A stretch of DNA of 52,533 bases from an uncultured Alphaproteobacteria bacterium (GTDB lineage Bacteria; Pseudomonadota; Alphaproteobacteria; HIMB59): contig CACABO010000010.1 of the NCBI GenBank assembly GCA_902530745.1, forward strand, positions 1 to 52,533. The letters run 5' to 3'. Within the stretch, counting starts at the first letter, position 1; each line of letters opens with the position of its first letter. The translations under genes were made by a program, and so were the position numbers. Under the pieces are notes generated by a model. It saw only the letters and a program-made list of their open reading frames with translations. It was not told where the DNA came from and did no database searches. Positions 1 through 9,258 of the stretch are shown here, piece by piece.

Positions 1-2
1 AT

Positions 3-104
3 ACACGTTATATACTTACAGGTAATCAAAATGGCCCATCTGTTAAAGACTTATATAATTATTTTGGTCACGAAGGTTTAAAAAAAATTTTAAATGAATA
101 TTAA
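3..104 (+). CDS. gltX: Glutamyl-tRNA synthetase, C-terminal end (partial)
   Basis: An open frame enters from the left edge and stops with TAA at 102-104, giving the last 33 residues of a protein. The fragment has the arrangement Arg-Tyr-x-Leu-Thr-Gly followed by Gly-Pro-Ser-Val, and then Phe-Gly-His-Glu. This matches the anticodon-binding end of bacterial GltX (typically R-x-x-LTG...GP...LG+E). GltX attaches glutamate to tRNA-Glu. The next gene, cysS, begins inside this frame at 94, so the two overlap by 11 bases; neighbouring gltX and cysS fits alphaproteobacterial gene order. Identification rests on a short tail, so it is probable rather than certain. Confidence 0.65.
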   Translation, partial: TRYILTGNQNGPSVKDLYNYFGHEGLKKILNEY

Positions 105-1428
105 TCTTTTTAATACTTTAACCAAAAAAAAAGAAAAACTAATACCTATTAACTCATCTGCAGTTAAGATGTATGCTTGTGGACCCACCCTTTACAGTAA
201 TCCACATATAGGAAACTTCAGACCAATTATAGTTTTTGATATCTTATTTAGAGTCCTAAGACTAATTTTTGGAGAGGATAGTGTACGTTACGTCAGAAAT
301 ATAACAGACATTGATGATAAAATTATAGATAAAGCCAATGAGCTTAAAATATCAACAGATGAGTTGGTTAATTCTACTCAAAAAATATATCAACAAAATC
401 TAAGTTCTTTATCAATATTATCTCCAACACATGAACCAAAAGCCACAGATTATATATCAAAAATGATTGAGATGATTACATCTCTTATTGAAAAAAAATA
501 TGCCTATGTATCTGAAGGACATGTTTTATTTGAAGCAAAGAAATTTAAGGGTTATGGTTCTCTATCTAAGTTCTCATTAAAAGACATAATATCTGGTGCA
601 AGAGTAGAAGTTGCCGATTACAAAAAAAATCCTGAAGATTTTGTCCTTTGGAAACCATCAAAAACAAATGAACCTCATTGGGATAGCCCATGGGGTAATG
701 GTAGACCTGGATGGCACATAGAGTGTTCAGCTATGATCTCAGAATTACTTGGAGAAACCATTGATATTCATGCGGGTGGTATTGATCTTATTTTTCCACA
801 TCACGAGAATGAAATTGCCCAGTCAACATGTTGTCATGATAAAAAAATGTCAAACTTTTGGCTCCATAATGGATTTATAAATTTTAAGGGTGAAAAAATG
901 TCAAAATCTTTAGGAAATACCTCAATTGTTAATGATTTATTATCTAAACACGATCCTGCTGTTCTAAAATATTCACTACTGACTACTCATTATCGTCAAC
1001 CACTTGATTTCTCAAACGATCTTATAAGTTATAGTGAAAACATCATTAATAAGTGGAGAGAACATATTAAAGAGGTTAATAGCAAAGAATTAGACTCAGA
1101 ATTTGTTAATGCACTTTTAGATGACCTAAATACCCCAAAAGCACTGATGAGATTACAGCAAATAATAGCTAAAATTAAAAAAGACAAGAATAATGATGAT
1201 TTATTAGCTCATTTTAATAATGGTTTAAGTTTATTAGGATTAAATCCTATTTTTAATAAAACAGATTTAAACCTTGATAAAGAATTTATTGAAAATATGA
1301 TATTCCGCCGACATGAGGCTAAAAAAAACAAAGACTTTGAACTAGCAGATAAAATTAGAGATGAGTTATTTAAACAAGGGATTGTTTTAGAAGACACCAA
1401 AAATGGCACAACATGGAAGAAAAACTAG
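94..1428 (+). CDS. cysS: Cysteinyl-tRNA synthetase
   Basis: Class I aminoacyl-tRNA synthetase that charges tRNA-Cys with cysteine in the cytoplasm. The 444-residue length is close to the usual 460. The nucleotide-binding HIGH-type motif appears as PHIGN at residues 37-41, and the KMSKS loop is intact at 268-272. Expected zinc ligands are present: Cys29 in the MYACGPT segment, Cys211 in the WHIECS segment and the His pair in FPHHENE. The C-terminal part carries the helical region ending in the D-x-x-R-D-E-L signature. The ATG at 94 lies within the end of gltX, and the 3' end overlaps cimA by 16 bases, so translation of the three genes is probably coupled. Confidence 0.97.
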   Translation: MNINLFNTLTKKKEKLIPINSSAVKMYACGPTLYSNPHIGNFRPIIVFDILFRVLRLIFGEDSVRYVRNITDIDDKIIDKANELKISTDELVNSTQKIYQQNLSSLSILSPTHEPKATDYISKMIEMITSLIEKKYAYVSEGHVLFEAKKFKGYGSLSKFSLKDIISGARVEVADYKKNPEDFVLWKPSKTNEPHWDSPWGNGRPGWHIECSAMISELLGETIDIHAGGIDLIFPHHENEIAQSTCCHDKKMSNFWLHNGFINFKGEKMSKSLGNTSIVNDLLSKHDPAVLKYSLLTTHYRQPLDFSNDLISYSENIINKWREHIKEVNSKELDSEFVNALLDDLNTPKALMRLQQIIAKIKKDKNNDDLLAHFNNGLSLLGLNPIFNKTDLNLDKEFIENMIFRRHEAKKNKDFELADKIRDELFKQGIVLEDTKNGTTWKKN

Positions 1429-3005
1429 AAAATAAAATTTATTTTTTTGACACCACATTAAGAGATGGTCAACAAACTACCGGTGTTGATTTTAGTGTAG
1501 ATGACAAAATCAAATTCTCTAATGCTCTCGATGAATTAGGTTTAGATTATATTGAGGGTGGTTGGCCAGGGTCAAATCCAACTGATGATAGTTTTTTTAA
1601 TTCTACAACAAATTTTAAAAATTCTAGTTTGGTTGCTTTTGGAATGACCAGAAGACCTAATACAAGTGTTTCAAACGATCCAGGTCTAAATACTTTAATT
1701 AATACAAATGTAAAACATATTTGTATTGTTGGGAAATCATCTTCATATCAGGTCGAAAAGGCTTTAGGCGTTTCAAAATCTGATAACCTAAAAATGATTG
1801 GTGAAAGTATCGCTCATATCAATGAAAAAGGTTTAGAGGCAATGTATGATGCTGAGCATTTTTTCGATGGATATAAATCAGATCCTAAATTTGCATTAGA
1901 TTGTTTAACTGAGGCTTTAAATAATGGAGCTAGGTGGATAGTATTGTGTGATACTAATGGTGGAACTCTGCCAAATGAAGTAGAGACAATTGTTCAAGAA
2001 GTAACAAAATATATACCAGGTGAAAAACTGGGCATCCATGCGCATAATGATACAGAAAATGCAGTTGCCAACTCATTGGCTGCCGTGCGAGCAGGAGTGA
2101 GACAAATTCAAGGCACAATTAATGGATTAGGAGAAAGGTGTGGAAATGCTAATTTAGTATCTCTTATTCCCTCAATAATTTTGAAAACAAAATTTGAAAC
2201 TAGTATTCCTAAAGAAAAATTATCAGCCTTAAAGAAAACCTCATTGCTTTTAGATGAAATTTTAAATCGTATGCCAAATACTCAACAAGCCTATGTTGGT
2301 GAAAATGCCTTTTCACATAAAGGAGGTTTGCATGTTTCAGCAATTAATAAAGACCCTAAAACATATGAGCATATAGACCCAGAAATAGTAGGTAATACTA
2401 GAAAAGTTGTAATTTCTGATCAATCTGGCCGATCTAATATCATATCTCTTTTAAATACTGTTGGTATTAACCCAGATGATCATTCAGATAAATTAGATTT
2501 TTTACTCCAAAAAGTAAAAGAGAGAGAATTCAAAGGTTACGCTTACGATCAGGCAATTGCGAGTTTTGAGATACTAGCTAGACAAACTCTTTTCGGAATC
2601 CCAGAGTACTTTGAATTAAAAAGATTTAAAGTTATTGATGATAGAAGATGGAATGCTAAAGGAGAATTAGTAACTGAGTCTGAAGCAACTGTAAGGATAG
2701 AAGTTGAAAAAAAAGAATACATGAATGTAGAAGTAGGAAATGGTCCAGTAAATGCTTTGGACAAAGCTTTAAGAAAATCATTAATGGGCTTTTACCCTGC
2801 TTTAGAGGATTTAGAATTGACTGATTTTAAGGTAAGAATTTTATCCTCAGAAAAAGGAACAGATGCAATAGTTCGTGTTCTTATCGAGACAAAGGATCAA
2901 AAAGGATCCATTTGGACAACAGTAGGTGTCTCAACTAATATAATTGATGCGTCTTATAACGCCCTTAGAGAGAGCTTAATCTATAAATTAATTAAGTCCT
3001 CTTGA
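1413..3005 (+). CDS. cimA: (R)-citramalate synthase
   Basis: Condenses pyruvate with acetyl-CoA to (R)-citramalate, the first step of the threonine-independent route to 2-oxobutyrate and isoleucine. The N-terminal HMGL-like TIM barrel opens with DTTLRDGQ at residues 13-20 and contains the metal-binding HAHND segment and the GLGERCGN loop. The C-terminal third is a LeuA-type regulatory dimerisation domain containing GVNALD-like and STNIIDAS segments, consistent with feedback control by the end product. At 530 residues it matches the long CimA/LeuA2 group rather than standard 2-isopropylmalate synthase. It starts inside cysS. Leu-type citramalate or isopropylmalate specificity cannot be proven by eye, but overall architecture favours CimA. 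Confidence 0.9.
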   Translation: MEEKLENKIYFFDTTLRDGQQTTGVDFSVDDKIKFSNALDELGLDYIEGGWPGSNPTDDSFFNSTTNFKNSSLVAFGMTRRPNTSVSNDPGLNTLINTNVKHICIVGKSSSYQVEKALGVSKSDNLKMIGESIAHINEKGLEAMYDAEHFFDGYKSDPKFALDCLTEALNNGARWIVLCDTNGGTLPNEVETIVQEVTKYIPGEKLGIHAHNDTENAVANSLAAVRAGVRQIQGTINGLGERCGNANLVSLIPSIILKTKFETSIPKEKLSALKKTSLLLDEILNRMPNTQQAYVGENAFSHKGGLHVSAINKDPKTYEHIDPEIVGNTRKVVISDQSGRSNIISLLNTVGINPDDHSDKLDFLLQKVKEREFKGYAYDQAIASFEILARQTLFGIPEYFELKRFKVIDDRRWNAKGELVTESEATVRIEVEKKEYMNVEVGNGPVNALDKALRKSLMGFYPALEDLELTDFKVRILSSEKGTDAIVRVLIETKDQKGSIWTTVGVSTNIIDASYNALRESLIYKLIKSS

Positions 3006-3691
3006 AAAAGACAATTCAATTTATATTAAACAAACCCCAGTTATCTGAAAATGTTGGTATGTCTCTAAGATCAATAGGATGTTTTGGTTTTGAGAGCTTA
3101 TCCTTAGTAAGTCCAAGAAAAATTTGGCCTAATGATAAGGGAATAAAATCTGCAAAGCATTTTTCATCCTTAGTTAAAAAAGTTAAAGTGTTTCAATCAA
3201 TACCAGAAGCTATGAAAGGTAGTGATATCTTAATTGCAACGACAGTTAGGAAAAGAGACTTTCACATACCTCCAATAAAAGTAAATGAAATATCTAAACT
3301 AAAATCAAAAAAAGTATCAATTTTGTTTGGTCAAGAAAATAATGGATTGTCCAATAAGGAGATATCGCATGCTAACTTTCTATTGTCTATACCTACATAC
3401 AACAAGAGCTCGCTCAATTTATCTCATACTGTAGCTTTAATTGCTTATGAATTGAGTCAAATATCTCTTTCTAGTGTTAATTCAACTTTTGAAAATTCTC
3501 CTGCTAGCTCAAAAGATATTGAAAAATTTTTATCATTTCTGATGAAAATACTAGAAAAAAGAAAATTTACATCAATCTCATCCAAAAGAGATAATCTAGA
3601 AATATCCTTAAGAAATTTTTTAAAAACATCAAAAATTGACCAAAAACAAATAAAAACAGCCTATGGAATTTTGAAATTTATTACAAAATAA
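3002..3691 (+). CDS. trmJ: tRNA (cytidine/uridine-32-2'-O)-methyltransferase, TrmJ-like
   Basis: SPOUT-class RNA 2'-O-methyltransferase of the TrmH/SpoU family, group TrmJ, which methylates ribose at position 32 of the anticodon loop. The N-terminal segment reads NKPQLSENVGMSLRS followed by GCFGF, the TrmJ form of the family's first motif. A second motif, LFGQENNGLSN, and a third around NKSSLNLSHTVAL form the SAM-binding trefoil knot. The 229-residue length is typical. The start is a TTG at 3002 overlapping the cimA stop codon (TTGA); no ATG lies nearby in frame, so the non-ATG start is preferred and implies translational coupling. Confidence 0.88.
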   Translation: MKKTIQFILNKPQLSENVGMSLRSIGCFGFESLSLVSPRKIWPNDKGIKSAKHFSSLVKKVKVFQSIPEAMKGSDILIATTVRKRDFHIPPIKVNEISKLKSKKVSILFGQENNGLSNKEISHANFLLSIPTYNKSSLNLSHTVALIAYELSQISLSSVNSTFENSPASSKDIEKFLSFLMKILEKRKFTSISSKRDNLEISLRNFLKTSKIDQKQIKTAYGILKFITK

Positions 3692-3692
3692 A

Positions 3693-3720
3693 TTGACTTA
3701 AAAGGCTAAATCTATATAAA
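3693..3720 (+). promoter_or_regulatory. Promoter of rpsD
   Basis: A TTGACT hexamer at 3693-3698 is followed after 16 bases by TATAAA at 3715-3720, close to the sigma70 consensus. It sits directly after the trmJ stop and only 10 bases before the rpsD ATG at 3731. The predicted start of transcription would leave a leader of only a few bases. This is a sequence match without experimental support. Confidence 0.65.
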
Positions 3721-3730
3721 ACATCAATTC

Positions 3731-4348
3731 ATGACAAAAAGACTATCGTCAAAACATAAAATTGATAGAAGACTAGGACTAAATTTATGGGGTAGGCCCA
3801 AAAGTCCCTTTAATAGAAGACCCTACGGTCCTGGCCAACATGGTCAAGCAAGAAGAAGAAAACCCTCTGATTTTGGAGTACAATTAGCAGCTAAACAAAA
3901 GCTAAAAAAATATTATGGCGATATTACTGAGAAACAATTTTTAAAGATTTATCAAGCAGCATCTAGAAAAAAAGGTGATACAAGTCAAATTCTAATCGAA
4001 CTTTTAGAACGAAGATTAGATGCCGTTGTATTTAGATTAAAGTTTGCTCCAACTGTATTTTCCGCAAGACAACTAGTAAATCATGGGCATGTTTTGGTAA
4101 ACGGTAAAGTTGTAAATAAAAAGTCTTATCAGGTTAATGACGGCGATGAAATATCCCTTCAACAAACTAGCCAAAATATTCCAATGATCATTCAAACATT
4201 AAGTTCTAATGAAAGAGATGTACCTGAGTATTTACAATTAGAGATTTCAAAATGTCTCGGTAAATTTGTAAGAGGACCTCAATTGACAGATGTACCTTAC
4301 CCTGTCCAAATGGAGCCTAACCTTGTTGTTGAATTTTACTCAAGATAA
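3731..4348 (+). CDS. rpsD: 30S ribosomal protein S4
   Basis: Primary 16S rRNA-binding protein that nucleates assembly of the 30S body. At 205 residues it is full length. The N-terminal part contains the conserved [10 protein letters not shown] run, and the S4 RNA-binding domain follows from about residue 90 ([12 protein letters not shown], then [16 protein letters not shown]). The protein ends in EFYSR, typical of the alphaproteobacterial form. It is separated from trmJ by its own promoter, and no strong Shine-Dalgarno sequence precedes the ATG. Confidence 0.98.
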   Translation: MTKRLSSKHKIDRRLGLNLWGRPKSPFNRRPYGPGQHGQARRRKPSDFGVQLAAKQKLKKYYGDITEKQFLKIYQAASRKKGDTSQILIELLERRLDAVVFRLKFAPTVFSARQLVNHGHVLVNGKVVNKKSYQVNDGDEISLQQTSQNIPMIIQTLSSNERDVPEYLQLEISKCLGKFVRGPQLTDVPYPVQMEPNLVVEFYSR

Positions 4349-4407
4349 TCAATAACCATCAGTATATCCAATTAATCTAATAATACCTAAATTTCGAAAG
4401 AGTACAC

Positions 4408-4860
4408 ATGAAAATAAAAACACTTATAGTCATTTTTTCTCTCTTTATTTCAAGCCTTTATGCTGCTGGAAAAGATAATGAAGATAATGCCAAAACTAAT
4501 TATGGAAAAGATTACAAGGCAGCAATTAAGCTTATAAGGAGCAAAGATTATGATAAGGCAATAAGAAAGCTGAAGACCCTTACAACTGCTAGTTCAACAG
4601 ATTTTACAAGAGCAGATGTTTATAATGAGATGGGATTTGCATATCGAAAAAGTGAAGACTTTGATAATGCAGCAAAATATTACAAGAAAGCTCTTGAATT
4701 AGATCCTGAACACCTAGGAGCTATCGAATACCAAGGTGAGATGTATGTAGATCTTGGTCAAAAAGAAAATGCCCTAAATAATTTAGCTTTACTTAAAAAA
4801 CTAGTTGGGGAAAATAATTCTTATTACAAAGAATTAAATAATTATATTTCAAATAATTGA
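4408..4860 (+). CDS. Secreted tetratricopeptide-repeat protein
   Basis: A 150-residue protein with a cleavable-looking signal peptide: lysines at residues 2 and 4, a hydrophobic run, then an Ala-Ala site near residue 20. It is therefore probably periplasmic. The mature part contains at least two TPR units. The clearest runs from about residue 70 to 103 (YNEMGFAYRKS, then AAKYYKKALELDP), and another follows immediately. TPRs scaffold protein-protein contacts, and no enzyme motif is visible. A purine-rich GAAAGAG lies upstream of the ATG and may act as ribosome binding site. The gene ends just before a hairpin terminator. Its partner is unknown. Confidence 0.8.
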   Translation: MKIKTLIVIFSLFISSLYAAGKDNEDNAKTNYGKDYKAAIKLIRSKDYDKAIRKLKTLTTASSTDFTRADVYNEMGFAYRKSEDFDNAAKYYKKALELDPEHLGAIEYQGEMYVDLGQKENALNNLALLKKLVGENNSYYKELNNYISNN

Positions 4861-4864
4861 TGAG

Positions 4865-4890
4865 AGGGGCAATATAAACGCCCCTTTTTT
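4865..4890 (+). terminator. Rho-independent terminator after the TPR gene
   Basis: AGGGGC at 4865-4870 pairs with GCCCCT at 4880-4885 around a nine-base loop, followed by a run of T residues. It separates the + strand TPR gene from the convergent grxD, whose stop codon lies at the end of the T run. It is one of only two convincing intrinsic terminators in the window. Confidence 0.85.
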
Positions 4891-5230
4891 AATTTACTTC
4901 AGTTTTGATGCCTTTTGTGTTTAGTAATTCTAGAAGCTCACCAGACTCAGCCATTTCTTTCATAATATCACAACCACCTACAAATTCTTTTTTTATGTAA
5001 AGTTGAGGTATCGTAGGCCAATTTGAATAAGTTTTTATACCTTCTCTAATGTTGTTGTCTTCAAGCACATTACAATGGCCAAACTCAACCCCAGTTTTTT
5101 TTAAAATTGCGCTTGCGACTGACGAGAAACCACACATAGGAAAGTCAGGGTTACCTTTCATAAATAGGAAAACTTCATTATCTCCAATCATTTTTTCAAT
5201 TTGTTCTTTTGTACTACTCTCTATTTCCAT
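4889..5230 (-). CDS. grxD: Monothiol glutaredoxin (Grx4 type)
   Basis: Monothiol CGFS glutaredoxin that binds a bridging [2Fe-2S] cluster with glutathione and passes it to apo-proteins or, with BolA, to regulators. The CGFS active site is at residues 33-36 (PMCGFSSVA). The GSH-binding segments WPTIPQLYI and FVGGCDI are conserved. Length is 113 residues, normal for single-domain Grx4. It overlaps bolA by one base; the BolA-Grx pair is a well-known physical complex, so co-translation makes sense. It is the last gene of the long purine operon. Confidence 0.95.
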   Translation of the reverse strand: MEIESSTKEQIEKMIGDNEVFLFMKGNPDFPMCGFSSVASAILKKTGVEFGHCNVLEDNNIREGIKTYSNWPTIPQLYIKKEFVGGCDIMKEMAESGELLELLNTKGIKTEVN

Positions 5231-5463
5231 TATTTTGTTCCTTTCGTTTTTAATTGCATAGCATGAAGCTCATTATCCATTAATCCATCTAGTAATTTGT
5301 AAACTAACTGGTGTTGTTGTATACGTGACAATCCGTTAAACATATCACTTTCAATTTCAACTGAATAATGATCGTTATCACCGGCAAGATCCTCAATTAC
5401 AATTTTAGAATTTGGAAATTTGTTCTCAAGGAGTCCTTCTAATTTTTTTTGTTCAATAGGCAT
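5230..5463 (-). CDS. BolA-family protein
   Basis: A 77-residue BolA/IbaG-like protein. The fold's helix-turn region is visible in the HYSVEIESDMFNGLSRIQQHQLVY segment (residues about 32-55), followed by the ending ELHAMQLKTK, where BolA proteins place the conserved His that helps ligate the shared cluster with Grx4. In this family BolA and a CGFS glutaredoxin form [2Fe-2S]-bridged heterodimers. The gene abuts purL with no spacer and overlaps grxD by one base. Whether it is BolA proper or the acid-stress IbaG type cannot be decided by eye, so no symbol is given. Confidence 0.92.
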   Translation of the reverse strand: MPIEQKKLEGLLENKFPNSKIVIEDLAGDNDHYSVEIESDMFNGLSRIQQHQLVYKLLDGLMDNELHAMQLKTKGTK

Positions 5464-7629
5464 CTAACTAATTATCTTCTCAAAATTATTACGATATTTA
5501 TTCATAATATCAAAATAGTCAAATTTTTTAGAGTTTATCTCAATACCTTCTTTAATTATCTCCCCAATTTCGAGGTATTCAGCACCTTTTTTTGTCAGAA
5601 ATGAAGTTACTTCTTCAAAATCTTTACTTCTGATTTCAATCACATATCCAGCACTATATTCACAGAATAAATCAATAGGATCAGGGACCTTGACCCTAAA
5701 ACCCATATCCTTATATTGCATTTTTAATAATGCCGAAAAGATACCCCCTCTTGAAATATCATTGCAAGACATAATGCATTTCAAATCTGATAATTCCAAA
5801 ACACAATTTGCAATTTTTTTCTCAAAATCTAGATCTAATACCTCTAAGTCATTAAATTCACATATGTTAAAAGCAATTTTTTGATCTTGTAATAAGTAAG
5901 GACTACAATTTTTTGTTAATTGTTTTCCTAAAATAAGGATCTTATTACCAATTTCACAAAACTTATTTGTGTTTATTTTATTTAAATCCATATTGGAACC
6001 TACAATTCCAATTACAGGTGTAGGCTTAATTGGTGTTTCATTTGTCTGGTTATATAAAGATACATTACCTGAAACAATAGGTGTATTGAATTTGACAGCT
6101 GCAGTTTTTAATCCATGAATAGATAAAACCAACTCTCCCATAATGTTTGGATCTAAAGGACTTGCGAAGTTAAGGTTATTTGTAATCGCTAAAGGATTAA
6201 TATTGCATGCAATTAGATTTCTATAGGACTCAGCAACTGTATATTTCATACCTTCATAAGGATTGATTCTTATGTATAATGGATTGCAGTCGGTAGATAC
6301 ACCAATAACTTTTTGTGTTCCGTGAATTTTTACTATACCTGATGATTGACCTGGTTCTCTGATAGTATCTCCCATCACAGTAGAGTCATATTGATCGAAA
6401 ACCCAACTTTTATCTAAATAATTAAGATCTGTAAGAAGGTTATTTATCATATCTTCCAATTTAATTTTGGAAAAATCAAAATCTTTGCTCTTTCTTTTTC
6501 TAGGAATATAAAACTCTCTATCGTATTCAGGGGCGTCATCAACAATTATTTCTACAGGCAGATCGACAACTTTTTTATTATTTGACTCAAATACAACTCT
6601 TTTTGTATCTGTAATTTCTCCAATGACTTCATAATCAATTTGCCATTTTTGAAGAATTTCTCTGACTTTATAATTATTTTTTTTATCGATAACAGCTAGC
6701 ATTCTTTCTTGGCTTTCAGATAAAAGTATCTCATAGGCGCTCAGGGGTTGCCTCAATGGAACTTTATCAAGATTGATATAAACACCTACATTTCCTTTTG
6801 AAGCCATTTCTACACTGGAGGAGGTAATACCCGCAGCTCCCATGTCTTGCATAGACTCTATTAATCCTGAAGACATTAATTCTAAGCACCCTTCCATTAA
6901 AAGTTTTTCCATGAAGGGATCACCAACTTGTACAGAGGGTCTTTTTTCATCTTCATCTTCCTCTGAAAAAACATCAGAGGCCATACTTGCTCCATGAATT
7001 CCATCTTTTCCAGTTTTAGATCCAATGTAAACAATAAGACCACCAATAGATTTTGGTTTAGAGTAAAAAATTTTATCTTTTTGAACATGTCCCACAGCCA
7101 TAGCATTAACCAAATTATTAAAATCATATGTTGACTCAAACTCACACTCACCACCAATATTAGGAATTCCAATACAGTTACCATAGTGTCCAATTCCATG
7201 AACCACACCATTTAACAAGTATTTTGTCTTTTCAGTTTCTATTAAACCAAATCTTATTGAGTCAAGAGTAGCAATTGGTCTTGCTCCCATTGTAAATATA
7301 TCTCGTAGTATACCTCCTACACCAGTTGCTGAACCGTTAAAAGGTTCTATGTAACTTGGATGATTGTGACTTTCTATTTTAAACGCAATACCATCGTTAT
7401 CTTGCAAATCAATTACACCAGCGTTTTCTCCTGGTCCCTGAATTACAATTTCATTATCTGTAGGGAGTTTTTTTAGCCATTTTTTTGACGTTTTGTAACA
7501 ACAGTGTTCATTCCACATAGCAGAAAAAATACCCAATTCCTCAATACTTAAGTCTCTGTTTAGATATTTCTTAATGACCTGAAATTCATCTAAAGTTAAA
7601 CCGTGTTGAAGTATTAACTCTTCATTCAT
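5464..7629 (-). CDS. purL: Phosphoribosylformylglycinamidine synthase subunit II (small PurL)
   Basis: ATP-dependent synthetase subunit converting FGAR and ammonia to FGAM, step four of IMP synthesis. Its 721 residues match the small PurL, which works with PurQ (glutaminase) and PurS. The N-terminal region contains EHCCYK and the ATP/substrate segment IVIQGPGENAGV. IESHNHPS and the loop GGILRDIFTMGARPIA follow, and the DMGAAGITSS motif is near residue 260. The C-terminal half repeats the AIR-synthase-like fold. The 3' end of purQ overlaps its ATG by 4 bases. It is a middle gene of the compact purine operon. Confidence 0.97.
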   Translation of the reverse strand: MNEELILQHGLTLDEFQVIKKYLNRDLSIEELGIFSAMWNEHCCYKTSKKWLKKLPTDNEIVIQGPGENAGVIDLQDNDGIAFKIESHNHPSYIEPFNGSATGVGGILRDIFTMGARPIATLDSIRFGLIETEKTKYLLNGVVHGIGHYGNCIGIPNIGGECEFESTYDFNNLVNAMAVGHVQKDKIFYSKPKSIGGLIVYIGSKTGKDGIHGASMASDVFSEEDEDEKRPSVQVGDPFMEKLLMEGCLELMSSGLIESMQDMGAAGITSSSVEMASKGNVGVYINLDKVPLRQPLSAYEILLSESQERMLAVIDKKNNYKVREILQKWQIDYEVIGEITDTKRVVFESNNKKVVDLPVEIIVDDAPEYDREFYIPRKRKSKDFDFSKIKLEDMINNLLTDLNYLDKSWVFDQYDSTVMGDTIREPGQSSGIVKIHGTQKVIGVSTDCNPLYIRINPYEGMKYTVAESYRNLIACNINPLAITNNLNFASPLDPNIMGELVLSIHGLKTAAVKFNTPIVSGNVSLYNQTNETPIKPTPVIGIVGSNMDLNKINTNKFCEIGNKILILGKQLTKNCSPYLLQDQKIAFNICEFNDLEVLDLDFEKKIANCVLELSDLKCIMSCNDISRGGIFSALLKMQYKDMGFRVKVPDPIDLFCEYSAGYVIEIRSKDFEEVTSFLTKKGAEYLEIGEIIKEGIEINSKKFDYFDIMNKYRNNFEKIIS

Positions 7630-8306
7630 GAAATTAACGACTCTATAATAAGTCTTCCATCTTGTGATTGATGAAAATCAGAATATGCTCTTTCGGGATG
7701 AGGCATCATTCCAAGAACATTCTTTTTTTTATTTGTAATACCTGCAATAGCCTCTATTGAACCATTAATATTTTCTTCAGTGTCTGAGAATTCACCTTTG
7801 CAGTATTCAAAAGCAATTTGTTCATTATTTTTTAGTAAATTCAAAGTTTCAGTATCACAATAAAAATTCCCCTCGTTATGAGCAACAGGTATTTGAAGAG
7901 TCTGGTTATCTTTGATTGATAAATTAAAATTATTTTTAAATTTTCTTTTAATAAAACAATTTTTTCCTAAAAATTTAAGTTTTTTATTTCGTATTAATGC
8001 TCCTTTAAGAAGTCCAATTTCAGTTAAAATTTGAAAGCCATTACAAATACCTAATAAATATCTATTGTCATTTGCATGTTTGACAACTTCATCAATAATT
8101 TTACTTTTTGATGCCATTGCTCCTGATCTTAAATAATCACCAAAGCTAAAACCCCCAGGTAAAATTACCAAATCAACTTTTGGCAATGATGTCTCCTCAT
8201 GCCAAATATTATGAACCTTACCTTTAGTTAAATCTTTTAAGTAGCATAATGCGTCTCTGTCACAATTAGATCCTGGAAATGTTATAACAGCAGATTTAAA
8301 ACTCAT
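7626..8306 (-). CDS. purQ: Phosphoribosylformylglycinamidine synthase subunit I (PurQ)
   Basis: Class I glutamine amidotransferase subunit that releases ammonia for PurL. The nucleophile Cys88 sits in LGICNGFQIL, and the His/Glu pair is in MPHPERA near the C-terminus. The N-terminal FPGSNCDRDA and LPGGFSFGDYLRSGAMA segments are diagnostic of PurQ. Length is 226 residues, normal for the stand-alone form. It overlaps both purS (4 bases) and purL (4 bases), which fits stoichiometric synthesis of the PurLQS complex. Confidence 0.97.
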   Translation of the reverse strand: MSFKSAVITFPGSNCDRDALCYLKDLTKGKVHNIWHEETSLPKVDLVILPGGFSFGDYLRSGAMASKSKIIDEVVKHANDNRYLLGICNGFQILTEIGLLKGALIRNKKLKFLGKNCFIKRKFKNNFNLSIKDNQTLQIPVAHNEGNFYCDTETLNLLKNNEQIAFEYCKGEFSDTEENINGSIEAIAGITNKKKNVLGMMPHPERAYSDFHQSQDGRLIIESLIS

Positions 8307-8542
8307 CCAAGCACTTCGTACTCTTCAATAATATCGTTGACTAAAAGTTTTTTGCAAGCAGAGTCGATTTTTTGTGCTTTTTCCTCTTTACTTATATTAT
8401 CAGGTAAATCTAATTCAATGAGTTTTCCCTGTCGGATATTTGAAAATTCTGTTAGTCCTAAACTATTAAGTGATTGTTCAATTACTTTTCCCTGTGGTTC
8501 TAAAATTTGGCCTTTAAGTCTTACTAAAATTTTTATTCGCAT
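8303..8542 (-). CDS. purS: Phosphoribosylformylglycinamidine synthase subunit PurS
   Basis: Small dimeric subunit (79 residues) that bridges PurL and PurQ in the three-part FGAM synthase. The pattern of an initial beta strand, the segment LEPQGKVIEQSLNSLGL, the IRQGKLIELDL strand and the C-terminal helix ending in a Glu-Tyr-Glu-Val strand is characteristic of PurS. It lies between purC and purQ with overlaps of one and four bases. Its presence agrees with the small PurL here. Confidence 0.95.
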   Translation of the reverse strand: MRIKILVRLKGQILEPQGKVIEQSLNSLGLTEFSNIRQGKLIELDLPDNISKEEKAQKIDSACKKLLVNDIIEEYEVLG

Positions 8543-9258
8543 TAAATTGTCAAGTTTAACCTATTAAGCACCTCTTCGTATGCTTCTTCGATATTTCCTA
8601 AATCTCTACGAAATCGATCTTTATCAAGTTTTTTATTTGTTTTTAAATCCCACAAACGACATGTATCTGGTGATATTTCATCTGCTAAAACAAGCTCATC
8701 AGTTTTTTTACAAATTCCAAATTCTAATTTAAAGTCAACTAGATTTATTCCTATAGAATAGAACGTAGACCTTAATATGTCATTTATTCTCAAAGAATAT
8801 TCATCTATTAACTCTAATTCATCATAATCACATAAACCTAAATTAAGAATATGTTCAGAACTTATATGAGGATCGCCAAGTTCATCCGATTTTAAACAGT
8901 ACTCAATTAGCGTATCAGATAATTGTGTTCCTTCTTTTACACCGAACTTTTTAGATAAAGAGCCAGCGAAGAAATTTCTAACTAAAACTTCAATTGGAAT
9001 AATATCTACTTTTTTTAAAAGCTGAGATTTTTTGTCAATTTTCTTTATAAAATGTGTTGGAATATCACAATGATTCAATATTTGAAATAAATAACTCGAT
9101 ATAGCATTATTAATTGCACCCTTATTCTTTATAGAGCCCTTTTTTAAATTATTAAAAGCTGTAGCTTCATTTTTATAGGTAGCTATGACTTCCTTACTAG
9201 TTTTGGCATAAATAATTTTTGCTTTTCCTTCATATAATTTTTTCAATTTTACTGCCAT
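8542..9258 (-). CDS. purC: Phosphoribosylaminoimidazole-succinocarboxamide synthase (SAICAR synthetase)
   Basis: ATP-dependent ligase joining aspartate to CAIR to give SAICAR. The start LYEGKAKIIYA is the family's N-terminal nucleotide-binding motif (residues about 8-18). The EVLVRNFFAGS segment and the C-terminal LADEISPDTCRLWD motif, with catalytic and metal-binding acids, are present. Length is 238 residues, normal for the bacterial single-domain enzyme. It shares one base with purB upstream and one with purS downstream. Confidence 0.97.
   Translation of the reverse strand: MAVKLKKLYEGKAKIIYAKTSKEVIATYKNEATAFNNLKKGSIKNKGAINNAISSYLFQILNHCDIPTHFIKKIDKKSQLLKKVDIIPIEVLVRNFFAGSLSKKFGVKEGTQLSDTLIEYCLKSDELGDPHISSEHILNLGLCDYDELELIDEYSLRINDILRSTFYSIGINLVDFKLEFGICKKTDELVLADEISPDTCRLWDLKTNKKLDKDRFRRDLGNIEEAYEEVLNRLNLTI

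Noticed and set aside
6897-7211. 104-codon frame in another frame of purL
   Set aside because: It lies entirely inside purL on the same strand, has no start context of its own, and purL is clearly coding through here.
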